A stretch of DNA of 64,000 nucleotides from Chitinophagales bacterium (GTDB lineage Bacteria; Bacteroidota; Bacteroidia; Chitinophagales; Saprospiraceae): NCBI GenBank assembly GCA_013298845.1, contig JAAFJN010000011.1, forward strand, positions 1 to 64,000, in the 5' to 3' direction. Numbering within the stretch: the stretch's first letter is position 1; every line of letters begins with the position of its first letter. The notes under the pieces are model-generated. The model did not search any database. It was not told where the DNA came from and was given only the letters and a program-made list of their open reading frames with translations. Positions 7,442-15,157 of the stretch are shown here, in pieces. The position numbers and the translations under genes were made by a program.

Positions 7442-8878
7442 ATGAAACACATTTACCTGATAATAGCCATTGCCCTACAAACATCTGCTTTGGTGGGCCA
7501 ACACACCGTGCCAACAGAGGTAGTTACACCCACCCATACACAAGAACACGTCACCGAAACACCCCACAAGAAACAAGCCGCCAACTTGTTAGAGGCTTTT
7601 GAACAAGGCCATTTTCGCGGGCATTTTCGGACTTATTTTATGGCGACCGACAATACCCGCAACCTCTCGGATTATTACGCGTGGGCAGCGGGCGGAAGTT
7701 TGCACTTTAGCACCGCACCTTGGCACGGGTTTAGTTTTGGGATCGGAGGTATGTTTAACCATAAAATTACCTCCTCCGATCTGACGGCCCGGGACTCGGT
7801 TACCGGTGCGCTGAACCGCTACGAAATTGGGCTATTCGATGTAGAAGACCCCACCAATCACCGTGACTTCGACAGAATGGAGGAATTTTGGTTGCGGTAC
7901 CAGTGGAAAAAATCACTCCTTACGCTGGGCCAACAAGGGATCCAAACTCCATTTATTAATTTCCAGGATGGCCGAATGCGCCCCACCGCCGTTGCGGGCA
8001 TTTGGGCCGAAATAAAAGCACTCAAAAACACCAAACTGGAAGGTGGCTGGTTGTGGAAAATATCGCCGCGAAGCACCGTAGAATGGTATGGTATAGGCGA
8101 ATCCATTGGGTTATATCCCAAGGGCCTCAACCCTGATGGCACGGGGAGCGGCTACGCCACCAACCTCGAAAGTGCCGGTGTAGGCATCATGGGTGCCACC
8201 CGCCAATGGGGCAAACGCACCAAAATTCAGGTATGGGAGCATTATATTGACAATATTTTCAACACTTCCTTTGCGCAGGTGGATTATACCCACCCGCTCG
8301 GCAACGACCACAACCTCCTGCTGGGCGCGCAATTCATCCACCAGGATGCCCTTGCGCACGGCGGCAACGAAGATGCTTCCAAATCGTATTTTGTAAAAGG
8401 TGGTCGGTCCAATGTTATCAGTACGCAGGCGGGTTGGCAACGCGGTAACTGGAAAATCTTGGGCGCTTATACCCATATCACTTCAGACGGACGCTTTTTA
8501 TCGCCCCGAGAATGGGGCCGCGAACCATTTTACACCTTTATGCCCCGCGAACGAATCGAGGGCAGTGGCAATTCGCACGCCGTAACCGGGCGGGTTTTGT
8601 GGCAAAATCCCGCGCAAAAACTCAAGATTGAACTCGCTTACGGTCATTTTTATTTACCCGATGTAAAAGATGCGGCGTTTAACAAATACGCGTTCCCGGC
8701 TTTCCGGCAGGTCAACGTTGACCTGCGGTACACCTTTGGCGATGCATTAAAAGGACTGAAAGCCCAATTTTTGTACGTGTGGAAAGGGCGCATGGGCGAG
8801 GTGTACGGGAACGACCGCTACCTGATTAACAAAGTTGACATGTCGCACTTGAACATCATTTTGAATTATACGTACTAA
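7442..8878 (+). CDS. OprD-like outer membrane porin
   Basis: A 478-aa protein with a Sec signal peptide (residues 1-20, ending VGQ) followed by a beta-barrel pattern of alternating hydrophobic strands and aromatic girdles, ending in ILNYTY with a terminal aromatic residue, as outer membrane barrels do. GHFRTYFMATDN and the loop and strand order resemble the OprD family. It probably admits small anions or organic acids. Sharing a promoter architecture with the tsdA and cstB units, it may be the entry route for sulfur oxyanions; this is inference from regulation only. Confidence 0.7.
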   Translation: MKHIYLIIAIALQTSALVGQHTVPTEVVTPTHTQEHVTETPHKKQAANLLEAFEQGHFRGHFRTYFMATDNTRNLSDYYAWAAGGSLHFSTAPWHGFSFGIGGMFNHKITSSDLTARDSVTGALNRYEIGLFDVEDPTNHRDFDRMEEFWLRYQWKKSLLTLGQQGIQTPFINFQDGRMRPTAVAGIWAEIKALKNTKLEGGWLWKISPRSTVEWYGIGESIGLYPKGLNPDGTGSGYATNLESAGVGIMGATRQWGKRTKIQVWEHYIDNIFNTSFAQVDYTHPLGNDHNLLLGAQFIHQDALAHGGNEDASKSYFVKGGRSNVISTQAGWQRGNWKILGAYTHITSDGRFLSPREWGREPFYTFMPRERIEGSGNSHAVTGRVLWQNPAQKLKIELAYGHFYLPDVKDAAFNKYAFPAFRQVNVDLRYTFGDALKGLKAQFLYVWKGRMGEVYGNDRYLINKVDMSHLNIILNYTY

Positions 8879-9034
8879 TTTCCCCTCCGAGACGATAAAA
8901 ATTGTGGCGCGATGGCGCACTAAAGTCATCATCTTTGTTGATAAATATCCCCATTAAAGCACTCAAACTAAAGGCATTTGTATCTAACACCCGCCGCACG
9001 TAAAAAACCGAGGCATTTATTTTAGTTTTTCCCG

Positions 9035-9042
9035 TAACTTTG
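9035..9042 (+). promoter_or_regulatory. -7 promoter element (TAACTTTG)
   Basis: Perfect TAnnTTTG, 17 nt before the start codon of the gene at 9060. Confidence 0.5.
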
Positions 9043-9059
9043 CGTAAAATTGATAAAAA

Positions 9060-9695
9060 ATGAGATCATTTGATACCTGGAATTACGAGCAAGTAGAAGA
9101 TGCATTTGGCATTTCGCCCGTTGCCAGTTTACCCAATTTTGAAGAATGGCTTTTAGCCGAAAATTGCGCGCCCTCTGAATTGGAAACGATTATGCTGGAG
9201 CATTATCGGAAGTTATTATTAAAAGAAGCCCAAAACTGGAACGAGGACGAACTAAAACTTTTTTTCATTGGTCCGGTCTTGACCCTGGTGGATTTTAATA
9301 CCGATTTGTTTAAACCATTTACACAGCGCACATTGACGATTGAAACGCCCACGGTTTCGGCGTCCGGGAAAGTTGATTTTATGTTGGCAAAAGGCAAAGT
9401 CTTGCCCAAAACGCCTTATTTCTGCCTGCACGAATACAAACAGGAAAATCGTCGCGACAATGATCCGCTGGGGCAATTATTGATCGGAATGGTCGCCGCA
9501 CAGGCCAAAAACAAGGCACGACTGCCCATTTTTGGTTGTTTTGTTTCGGGTAGGAACTGGTTTTTTGTGCTGCTGGAAGGCGACAAGTATTGTGTTAGCA
9601 ATGCACACAATGCCTCTGACGAGGATATTTTCAAAATATTTGCCATCATGAAAAAATGCAAACAAATGATTGAAGGATACGCTCAATCCAATTAG
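9060..9695 (+). CDS. Hypothetical protein with PD-(D/E)XK nuclease-like core
   Basis: A 211-aa soluble protein without signal peptide. I do not recognise a named function. The centre, SGKVDFMLAKG followed about 15 residues later by CLHEYKQENRR, has the spacing of a PD-(D/E)XK core (Asp in one strand, E-x-K in the next), and the overall look matches a Bacteroidota-specific family of short restriction-endonuclease-like proteins. It stands alone with its own promoter and a palindromic repeat downstream (9786-9817). Confidence 0.6.
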   Translation: MRSFDTWNYEQVEDAFGISPVASLPNFEEWLLAENCAPSELETIMLEHYRKLLLKEAQNWNEDELKLFFIGPVLTLVDFNTDLFKPFTQRTLTIETPTVSASGKVDFMLAKGKVLPKTPYFCLHEYKQENRRDNDPLGQLLIGMVAAQAKNKARLPIFGCFVSGRNWFFVLLEGDKYCVSNAHNASDEDIFKIFAIMKKCKQMIEGYAQSN

Positions 9696-9785
9696 TGGGC
9701 TTGCAAATGATTTTTGGCGGGTGGAGCATCATTATTTTTTGTCTGTCAATGCTGTAGGAGGGCGAAATACCGAACATTTCAGGTG

Positions 9786-9817
9786 TATCAACCCACGACT
9801 GAAGTCATGGGTTGATA
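9786..9817. repeat. REP-like palindrome
   Basis: A 32-bp nearly perfect palindrome with arms TATCAACCCACGACTG and GAAGTCATGGGTTGATA-like complement, centred on CTGAAG. A partial second copy is at 38501-38527. Such palindromes recur in many bacterial genomes, sometimes with IS200/IS605-type transposases; none is visible here. Confidence 0.6.
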
Positions 9818-9870
9818 GGGTCAAAATCCATTAGCAGCACATTATATGCAACGTAACTTTTGTCACGGTT

Positions 9871-11256
9871 TTACGGCTTGCTCAGCAAATGCGTTTTTAA
9901 GTGTTCGTAATTCCTGAAAGAATATTTTTTAGACACAATTTCTCCTCCTTTATCAATAAGAATATATTGCGGATAGCCATATAAATCAAAAAACGCCTTA
10001 AAATACAGTTGAGCGTCCGGGGAGAGCAGATAATTGGGACCGGTGAGACCTTTTTCAGCACTGATGGTTTGCCAGGCATCCCGAGGGGTATCGCCCGCCA
10101 GGTAAGCAAAAGCCACTTGGTCGGCCAATTGGGTGTGCGCTTCCTCCATTTTGGGGAAACCCGCGTAACAAAGCACACAATGCTCCATCCAAAGATCTAA
10201 CAACAGGGGTTTGTCTTTTGCCGGGGCAAAAATCATTTCTAATTCCTTTTTTACGGTGGCGGGTGCTTCAAACTCGCGCAATATATCGTACACATTGCCC
10301 GAATTTTGAAGTTTTACCTGCTGCGCAATGGCCTCCATTTGTTCGGGGCTTTCCCATAGTTCCGGAATTGTTTTGTACCACTGAAACAACGATTTGTACA
10401 TGGCATTGCGCACATCCTGGGAGGGCAGTTTTTGCATCTGGGTTTTAAATTGCCGTGCCTTGAGGTGACGGTCCGCCGGGTCGCCCCAAAGCGCCCGCTC
10501 CTGTTCAAATTGCGGGTTATTATCTACCGCAACATGAATAAATGAGCCACCCATTCGGACAAAATTGTAGTACTTTTCTGTGTTGCGCGAAAATTGACAG
10601 GTTGCCGTATTGGGATCGTAAGCAAACGCCAAATAAGGATCCGTGGGGAGCATTGTTTTATTCCCCGACCGGAACGGTTTAGTTGAAATAAAATGAAACG
10701 CACAAAAATGCAGAAAATCGGAAAAATAACGAACAAAAACGGGGTCTAACTCCGGGTGCTCCTGTTGCCAAAATGCCGCCCTGGCCAATGTACTGCGGGC
10801 ATACAACTGGAAGGAATCATTGGCAGTCATTGTCCCAAAAGCATTGATAATATCACCCTCTAAAGAGTCCAGTGTTCCGATGTGCTTGGCGAGTTGTTGG
10901 TTGGCGGTGCGCAATTTACCTTCTTTCACCCGCCATTGGGGGCGCCAATGGGTAGAATCCGATTGAATTTCAACAACAACGGCATCACCTTTGTCCACGA
11001 GGATTAACGCTATATTTTCGCGGAGCCGAACCTGCACTTCCGTTAAGTCAGTGATGTCCAGAGCCACCTTAAACCGGCCCTTTTCATCAATTTGGGCTAA
11101 TTTTTTGACCGGTTTTTCAAAATCCAGCGAAGAAAACATCACGTAATGCCCGTCGTTTTCGGGGTGATAGTTGGTGACTGTGCCAGCAATGTGGGCCGTT
11201 TGGGCCAATAAAAAATGGGCGAACAGGGTAAAAACCCCAAAAAAGGATTGTTTCAT
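9871..11256 (-). CDS. Exported thioredoxin-like protein (TlpA/DUF4369 type)
   Basis: A 461-aa protein with a signal peptide (residues 1-18, ending LLAQ). The N-terminal part is a beta-rich domain of the type preceding many Bacteroidota thiol-disulfide oxidoreductases, the middle is helical, and the C-terminal thioredoxin fold (about 340-461) has the active site HCVLC (Cys360, Cys363) and a cis-Pro loop YGYPQYILID. It probably acts as a periplasmic disulfide reductase. It is a single gene; the nearest gene on the same strand is the rhodanese at 11457. Confidence 0.75.
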   Translation of the reverse strand: MKQSFFGVFTLFAHFLLAQTAHIAGTVTNYHPENDGHYVMFSSLDFEKPVKKLAQIDEKGRFKVALDITDLTEVQVRLRENIALILVDKGDAVVVEIQSDSTHWRPQWRVKEGKLRTANQQLAKHIGTLDSLEGDIINAFGTMTANDSFQLYARSTLARAAFWQQEHPELDPVFVRYFSDFLHFCAFHFISTKPFRSGNKTMLPTDPYLAFAYDPNTATCQFSRNTEKYYNFVRMGGSFIHVAVDNNPQFEQERALWGDPADRHLKARQFKTQMQKLPSQDVRNAMYKSLFQWYKTIPELWESPEQMEAIAQQVKLQNSGNVYDILREFEAPATVKKELEMIFAPAKDKPLLLDLWMEHCVLCYAGFPKMEEAHTQLADQVAFAYLAGDTPRDAWQTISAEKGLTGPNYLLSPDAQLYFKAFFDLYGYPQYILIDKGGEIVSKKYSFRNYEHLKTHLLSKP

Positions 11257-11390
11257 AAACGATTGTTTTAATAATAAATGAACGAATTGTGAATGCCTAA
11301 ACGCATGGGCGCAATCTTTTAGTATTTTGTTGCACGGGACTTAAAAAAAAATTCTACACCGGGAGCGGCTTCGTTTTTTGACAAAAAATA

Positions 11391-11423
11391 AACCCGCTTA
11401 CAGCATTTCGCCGAAAGCGGGTT
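11391..11423 (-). terminator. Intrinsic terminator of the rhodanese gene
   Basis: AACCCGCTT / AAGCGGGTT stem with a 15-nt loop; on the minus strand it is followed by TTTATTTTTTG. It ends the transcript of the gene at 11457-11783. Confidence 0.7.
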
Positions 11424-11456
11424 TTCCAACTATGGTTTACAGTCCTCGTATGATTA

Positions 11457-11783
11457 CTATGCTTTAACCGGCAAACCGAATTCTTCCCAAGCAGTTACAC
11501 CGCCATCAACCATTGCTACTTGTTCGAACCCTTGTTTTGCCAGAATTTTTGCGGCTTCTTTACCTTTAACACCCACGCGTGAGAAAAAAATCACCGGACG
11601 ATTGGCCGGAATTTCACCAACGCGATTTTCCAACTCTTCAAACGGAATATTTTTGAGGTTTTTCAAATTGATCGCTTTAGATTCAATTTCTTTGGTAGTG
11701 CGAACATCTACTAAAGTGCTGCCCATGATGTACGCTGCGTAAGCGTCGCGGGGGGAAATCACATCAAAACCTGATTTGCTCAT
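11457..11783 (-). CDS. Rhodanese-fold protein lacking the catalytic cysteine
   Basis: A 108-aa cytosolic single-domain rhodanese fold with the CH2A-like VDVRTTKEIE and the C-terminal VDGGVTAWEEFGLPV motifs. The active-site loop, normally C-R-x-G-x-R-S, reads FFSRVGVKGKEA, with Ser or Arg where cysteine should be. Sulfurtransferase chemistry is therefore unlikely; the fold may bind a partner or an anion. Promoter TAACTTTG lies at 11831-11838 and a terminator follows the gene. Confidence 0.8.
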   Translation of the reverse strand: MSKSGFDVISPRDAYAAYIMGSTLVDVRTTKEIESKAINLKNLKNIPFEELENRVGEIPANRPVIFFSRVGVKGKEAAKILAKQGFEQVAMVDGGVTAWEEFGLPVKA

Positions 11784-12123
11784 TGTGCTGTATTTTTGAT
11801 AAGGTAGAATAAAAATTTGTATTTACAATGCAAAGTTATGGTTTATTTGCCCCTTCCGGCAAGTTTTAAACAATGTATTTTGCGTCGTTTTGATCTTTGC
11901 AAGAATCATAAACCGCAGGTTTTTTGCGTAAAATTTTTTAAAATGATTAATCCTGAATGCCAAACAAGATTTCGATTTCGGAAAAGCAAAATTTCGTAAT
12001 TTTGCCCCCGATATGGCATCCGGTGGCGCGGGTAAACGTTTTTGCGCCACTTCTCCGGTGCCGTACTTCATTCCTAATCAAGTAGCGCGCGTTGAATAAA
12101 GCCCGCTACCACACACCACCACT
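11784..12123. promoter_or_regulatory. Divergent promoter region
   Basis: Contains TAACTTTG on the minus strand (11831-11838) for the inactive rhodanese, and TAATTTTG on the plus strand (11997-12004) for the thiolase. The thiolase leader carries a GTGGCGC/GCGCCAC hairpin (12023-12050). No gene is seen. Confidence 0.5.
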
Positions 12124-13302
12124 ATGCAAAAAGTATATATTGTATCCGCTGTTCGTACGCCCATTGGGAGTTTTGGCGGAAGTTTGGCCGGCGTTAGTGC
12201 CACCCAACTGGGCGCTGCGGCCATTAAAGGTGCCTTAGAAAAAGCCGGTGTTCAGCCCGATATGGTGAACGAAGTGCTGATGGGCAACGTAGTCAGTGCC
12301 AACTTGGGCCAGGCTCCGGCCCGTCAGGCGGCAGTATTCGCCGGTTTACCCGCCCACGTTCCCTGCACCACCATTAATAAGGTATGCGCATCTGGTATTA
12401 AGGCCATTACCCTCGGTGCCCAAAGCATTATGCTGGGGATCAACGAAATCGTGGTGGCCGGTGGCATGGAGAACATGTCGCAAATTCCGTATTATATTCC
12501 GAATGCCCGCTGGGGATACAAATATGGTTCGGGTGAATTGGTAGACGGATTGGCCAAGGACGGCCTCACGGATGTGTACAACCAAAAAGCAATGGGCGTT
12601 TGCGCCGATGCAACGGCGGTGAAGTACCATATTTCGCGCGAAGCCCAGGATGCTTTTGCCATTGATTCGTACCAGCGCGTGGCGGCGGCTACCGAAGCGG
12701 GTTTCCTGAAATCCGAAATCGTGCCCGTGGCTATTCCGCAGCGCAAAGGTGATCCGGTGTTGCTCTCCGACGACGAAGAATACAAAAAAGTGCAGTTTGA
12801 TAAAATTCCCGGGCTTCGTCCGGCTTTCACTCCCGACGGCACGGTGACGGCTGCCAACGCCAGTACCATCAACGACGGTGCTTCGGCGCTAATTTTGGCC
12901 AGTGAAGAAGCGGTTAAAAAATACGGTTTGAAGCCATTGGCCCTCATTCGTGGCTTTGCCGATGCCGAACAAGAGCCGGAATGGTTCACCACAACGCCCA
13001 CGGTTGCTGCGCCCAAGGCACTGAAAATGGCGGGCTTATCAACGGGTGATATTGATTATTTTGAAGTAAATGAGGCTTTTTCAGTAGTCACGATGGCCTT
13101 TGAACAGGTAATGGGTATCCGACACGATCAAACCAATGTATTTGGTGGAGCAGTGGCACTCGGTCACCCGCTGGGTGCATCCGGTGCGCGGATTGTTACG
13201 ACCCTGAATAATGTATTGCAACAGCGCGATGGCACATTGGGCCTGGCCGCTATTTGCAACGGCGGCGGCGGGGCAACGGCATTGGTGATTGAAAGAGTTT
13301 AA
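12124..13302 (+). CDS. atoB: Acetyl-CoA C-acetyltransferase (thiolase)
   Basis: A 392-aa protein, the standard length for thiolases. The nucleophile Cys88 is in NKVCASGIKA, the second conserved block is NEAFSVV, His348 is in GHPLGASGARI, and the proton-donor Cys378 is in CNGGGGA. It condenses two acetyl-CoA or cleaves 3-ketoacyl-CoA. Monocistronic with its own -7 element at 11997. Degradative and biosynthetic roles cannot be told apart from sequence alone. Confidence 0.93.
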   Translation: MQKVYIVSAVRTPIGSFGGSLAGVSATQLGAAAIKGALEKAGVQPDMVNEVLMGNVVSANLGQAPARQAAVFAGLPAHVPCTTINKVCASGIKAITLGAQSIMLGINEIVVAGGMENMSQIPYYIPNARWGYKYGSGELVDGLAKDGLTDVYNQKAMGVCADATAVKYHISREAQDAFAIDSYQRVAAATEAGFLKSEIVPVAIPQRKGDPVLLSDDEEYKKVQFDKIPGLRPAFTPDGTVTAANASTINDGASALILASEEAVKKYGLKPLALIRGFADAEQEPEWFTTTPTVAAPKALKMAGLSTGDIDYFEVNEAFSVVTMAFEQVMGIRHDQTNVFGGAVALGHPLGASGARIVTTLNNVLQQRDGTLGLAAICNGGGGATALVIERV

Positions 13303-13685
13303 GGGTTGAATTGGTTGAATTGGTTGGGAAGGGTTGAATTGGTTTTGCCCGTTGTAGAGCGTGCGTTTTTTGTACTCGTCGTAGAGCGTTCGTTTTTTGT
13401 TTTTTGTTTTGCCCGTTGTAACGTACACGTTTTTTTAGTGAACAGTGAAAATATCTCTAAACTATCTGGTGTGAACACGTACCGCTTATTTCTCGCACTC
13501 TTAATGGTAAAAAAGATATGCGGGCCACAAAACGTGTACGCTACGACAGGCAACAAAATGTGTACGCTACGACGAGCAAAACAAATTCAACAAATTCAAC
13601 AAATTCAACAAATTCAACAAATTCAACAAATTCAACAAATTCAACAAATTCAACCCTTCCAACAAATTTAACCCTTCCAACAAAT
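13303..13685. repeat. Composite element: inverted 9-nt arrays around a conserved arm
   Basis: Lies between convergent genes. The left side (13306-13342) has TTGAATTGG units followed by TTTTGCCCGTTGTAGAGCGT. The right side has two copies of GTGTACGCTACGAC (13534-13547 and 13560-13573), the second continuing GAGCAAAAC, and then eight perfect copies of the 9-mer CAAATTCAA (13582-13653). Left and right are inverted relative to each other, so the transcript can fold into a long hairpin. Related elements are at 24144-24345 and 60631-60693. Confidence 0.7.
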
Positions 13686-14027
13686 TTAACCCTTCAACGT
13701 CACAATCCAGCCGGCGATTTTGTCCAAATCACCTTTAGGAACGGTTGTTTGTGGTTGCATGGCTGGGTAACCGGGCCAGTTGGCAGGCTCTGGTTTTTTC
13801 ACCAATGCCGCGATGCGCTTTTTAGAATAACCTTTTGCGCCAATATCTTGCCACATGGGACCTACCAATTTACGTTTTACAGAGTGGCAGGCATTACAAC
13901 CATACTTGTTTAACAGGGTCTCAATTTCCGCCGGAATCGTCGGATCTTTTTCTGTAGTTACTTCGGGTCCTGGTGCAGCAGCAAATAAGGCTGCCAAAGG
14001 AAATAAGAATAAAATGAACTTTTTCAT
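13686..14027 (-). CDS. Small periplasmic class I cytochrome c
   Basis: A 113-aa protein with a signal peptide (1-18), haem motif CNACH (44-48) and a downstream methionine in PAMQPQTTVPKGDL as probable sixth ligand. It ends with the IAGWIVTLKG helix typical of c551/c552-like cytochromes. It probably shuttles electrons to a terminal oxidase or from a dehydrogenase such as the TsdA-like protein, though it is 11 kb away. Monocistronic. Confidence 0.88.
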   Translation of the reverse strand: MKKFILFLFPLAALFAAAPGPEVTTEKDPTIPAEIETLLNKYGCNACHSVKRKLVGPMWQDIGAKGYSKKRIAALVKKPEPANWPGYPAMQPQTTVPKGDLDKIAGWIVTLKG

Positions 14028-14365
14028 ATAAAATTTAAGTGCGTGTTTTGTAAAATAGCACAGGTTGTGATGAATACTCGTCCTTCCTGGCCGCTGTATA
14101 TACGATAAAACGCCGCAAAAATTACACTTCTCTCCCTAATGCACCCTATATTCCGGCACTTTTGAATTTCGTTAACCAGTTTTTTTAGTGAAGAGAGAAT
14201 AGTGAAGAACGAAAAGTGAAGAGTGAAGAGTGAAGAACGAAAAGTGAAGAGTGAAGAGTGAAGAACGAAAAGTGAAGCGTGAAGCGTTTTTTTTGTCAGA
14301 TGATTACTATCGGGCACATTCATTATAACTTTGCTGGAAAATAGTATCACTTAACACCACCCAAC
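14028..14365. repeat. Heptamer array (GTGAAGA) in a divergent promoter region
   Basis: About 14186-14288 is a strict 7-nt periodicity with units GTGAAGA, ACGAAAA and GTGAAGC, ordered in a higher repeat of 28 nt (one ACGAAAA unit plus three GTGAAGA units). The promoter of kdsB (TAACTTTG, 14326-14333) follows. No gene is present. Confidence 0.7.
14326..14333 (+). promoter_or_regulatory. -7 promoter element of kdsB
   Basis: TAACTTTG, a perfect TAnnTTTG match, 32 nt before the kdsB start codon. Confidence 0.5.
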
Positions 14366-15106
14366 ATGCTTTGTATCATTCCCGCTCGTTATGCATCCAC
14401 CCGTTTTCCCGGCAAACCACTGGTCATGCTGGGTGATATCTCTATGATTCAGCGGGTGTATCAACAAGCGCAAAAAGCCAGTTTGGTGACGCAGGTGGTG
14501 GTGGCTACCGATGATCAACGAATTTTTAACCACGTTCAATCGTTTGGCGGACAAGTTGTAATGACCAACCCCGATCACCTCAGCGGAACCGATCGCTGCG
14601 CCGAAGTAGCCCGTTTGTATCCCGATGAATCATGGGTGCTCAATGTTCAGGGCGATGAGCCGTTTATTCAACCCGAACAAATTGATTTATTGTGCCAAAC
14701 CCTGCGCCACGCCACCGGAGGCATTGCCACATTGGCCAAAAAAATGGAACAGGAATCGCAACTCTTCGACCCCAACTGCGTAAAAATGGCATTGGCCCAA
14801 AATCACCACGCTTTGTATTTTAGCCGCCATCCCATTCCTTTTTTACGGGGAAAAGAAACCACCGAATGGCTCAATACCCAACAACATTATAAACACATCG
14901 GGTTGTATGGTTTTGCCAAAGACGTGCTGCTCGAACTCGCTTTATTACAACCTTCGCCGCTGGAACTGGCCGAATCGCTGGAGCAATTGCGCTGGCTCGA
15001 AAATGGCTACCGCATTCGCGTCGGGATAACCACGCTCGAAACGATTGGTATTGATACACCGGAAGATGTAGCCCGCGTACAGCACTTTTTAGACATGCTC
15101 TTATAA
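14366..15106 (+). CDS. kdsB: 3-deoxy-manno-octulosonate cytidylyltransferase
   Basis: A 246-aa protein that activates Kdo as CMP-Kdo for lipopolysaccharide inner-core synthesis in the cytosol. It begins with the signature IIPARYASTRFPGKPL and contains QRVYQQ, VVVATDD, MTNPDHLSGTDRCAEV and NVQGDEPF, all diagnostic of KdsB. The length equals the family norm. Start chosen at the first ATG, 32 nt behind a perfect -7 element. Confidence 0.95.
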   Translation: MLCIIPARYASTRFPGKPLVMLGDISMIQRVYQQAQKASLVTQVVVATDDQRIFNHVQSFGGQVVMTNPDHLSGTDRCAEVARLYPDESWVLNVQGDEPFIQPEQIDLLCQTLRHATGGIATLAKKMEQESQLFDPNCVKMALAQNHHALYFSRHPIPFLRGKETTEWLNTQQHYKHIGLYGFAKDVLLELALLQPSPLELAESLEQLRWLENGYRIRVGITTLETIGIDTPEDVARVQHFLDMLL

Positions 15107-15145
15107 TCTCGTTATTTTTATTGGCTATTTAATCGGGGTTCTTGG

Positions 15146-15153
15146 TACATTTG
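15146..15153 (+). promoter_or_regulatory. -7 element abutting a start codon (likely leaderless)
   Basis: TACATTTG ends 4 nt before the ATG at 15158, so the transcript should begin at or almost at the start codon. Confidence 0.45.
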
Positions 15154-15157
15154 CCGA

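Noticed and set aside
8911-8937. Fourth Crp/Fnr box (GCACTAAAGTCAT near a CTTTG)
   Set aside because: Half-sites are degenerate and the distance to TTTG is far too short compared with the three good sites.
13582-13653. CRISPR array
   Set aside because: The 9-nt units are contiguous with no spacers and no cas genes occur in the window; the same holds for the heptamer arrays.
13306-13671. Open frame translating into QIQQIQQIQQ
   Set aside because: It is the translation of the 9-nt array between convergent genes.
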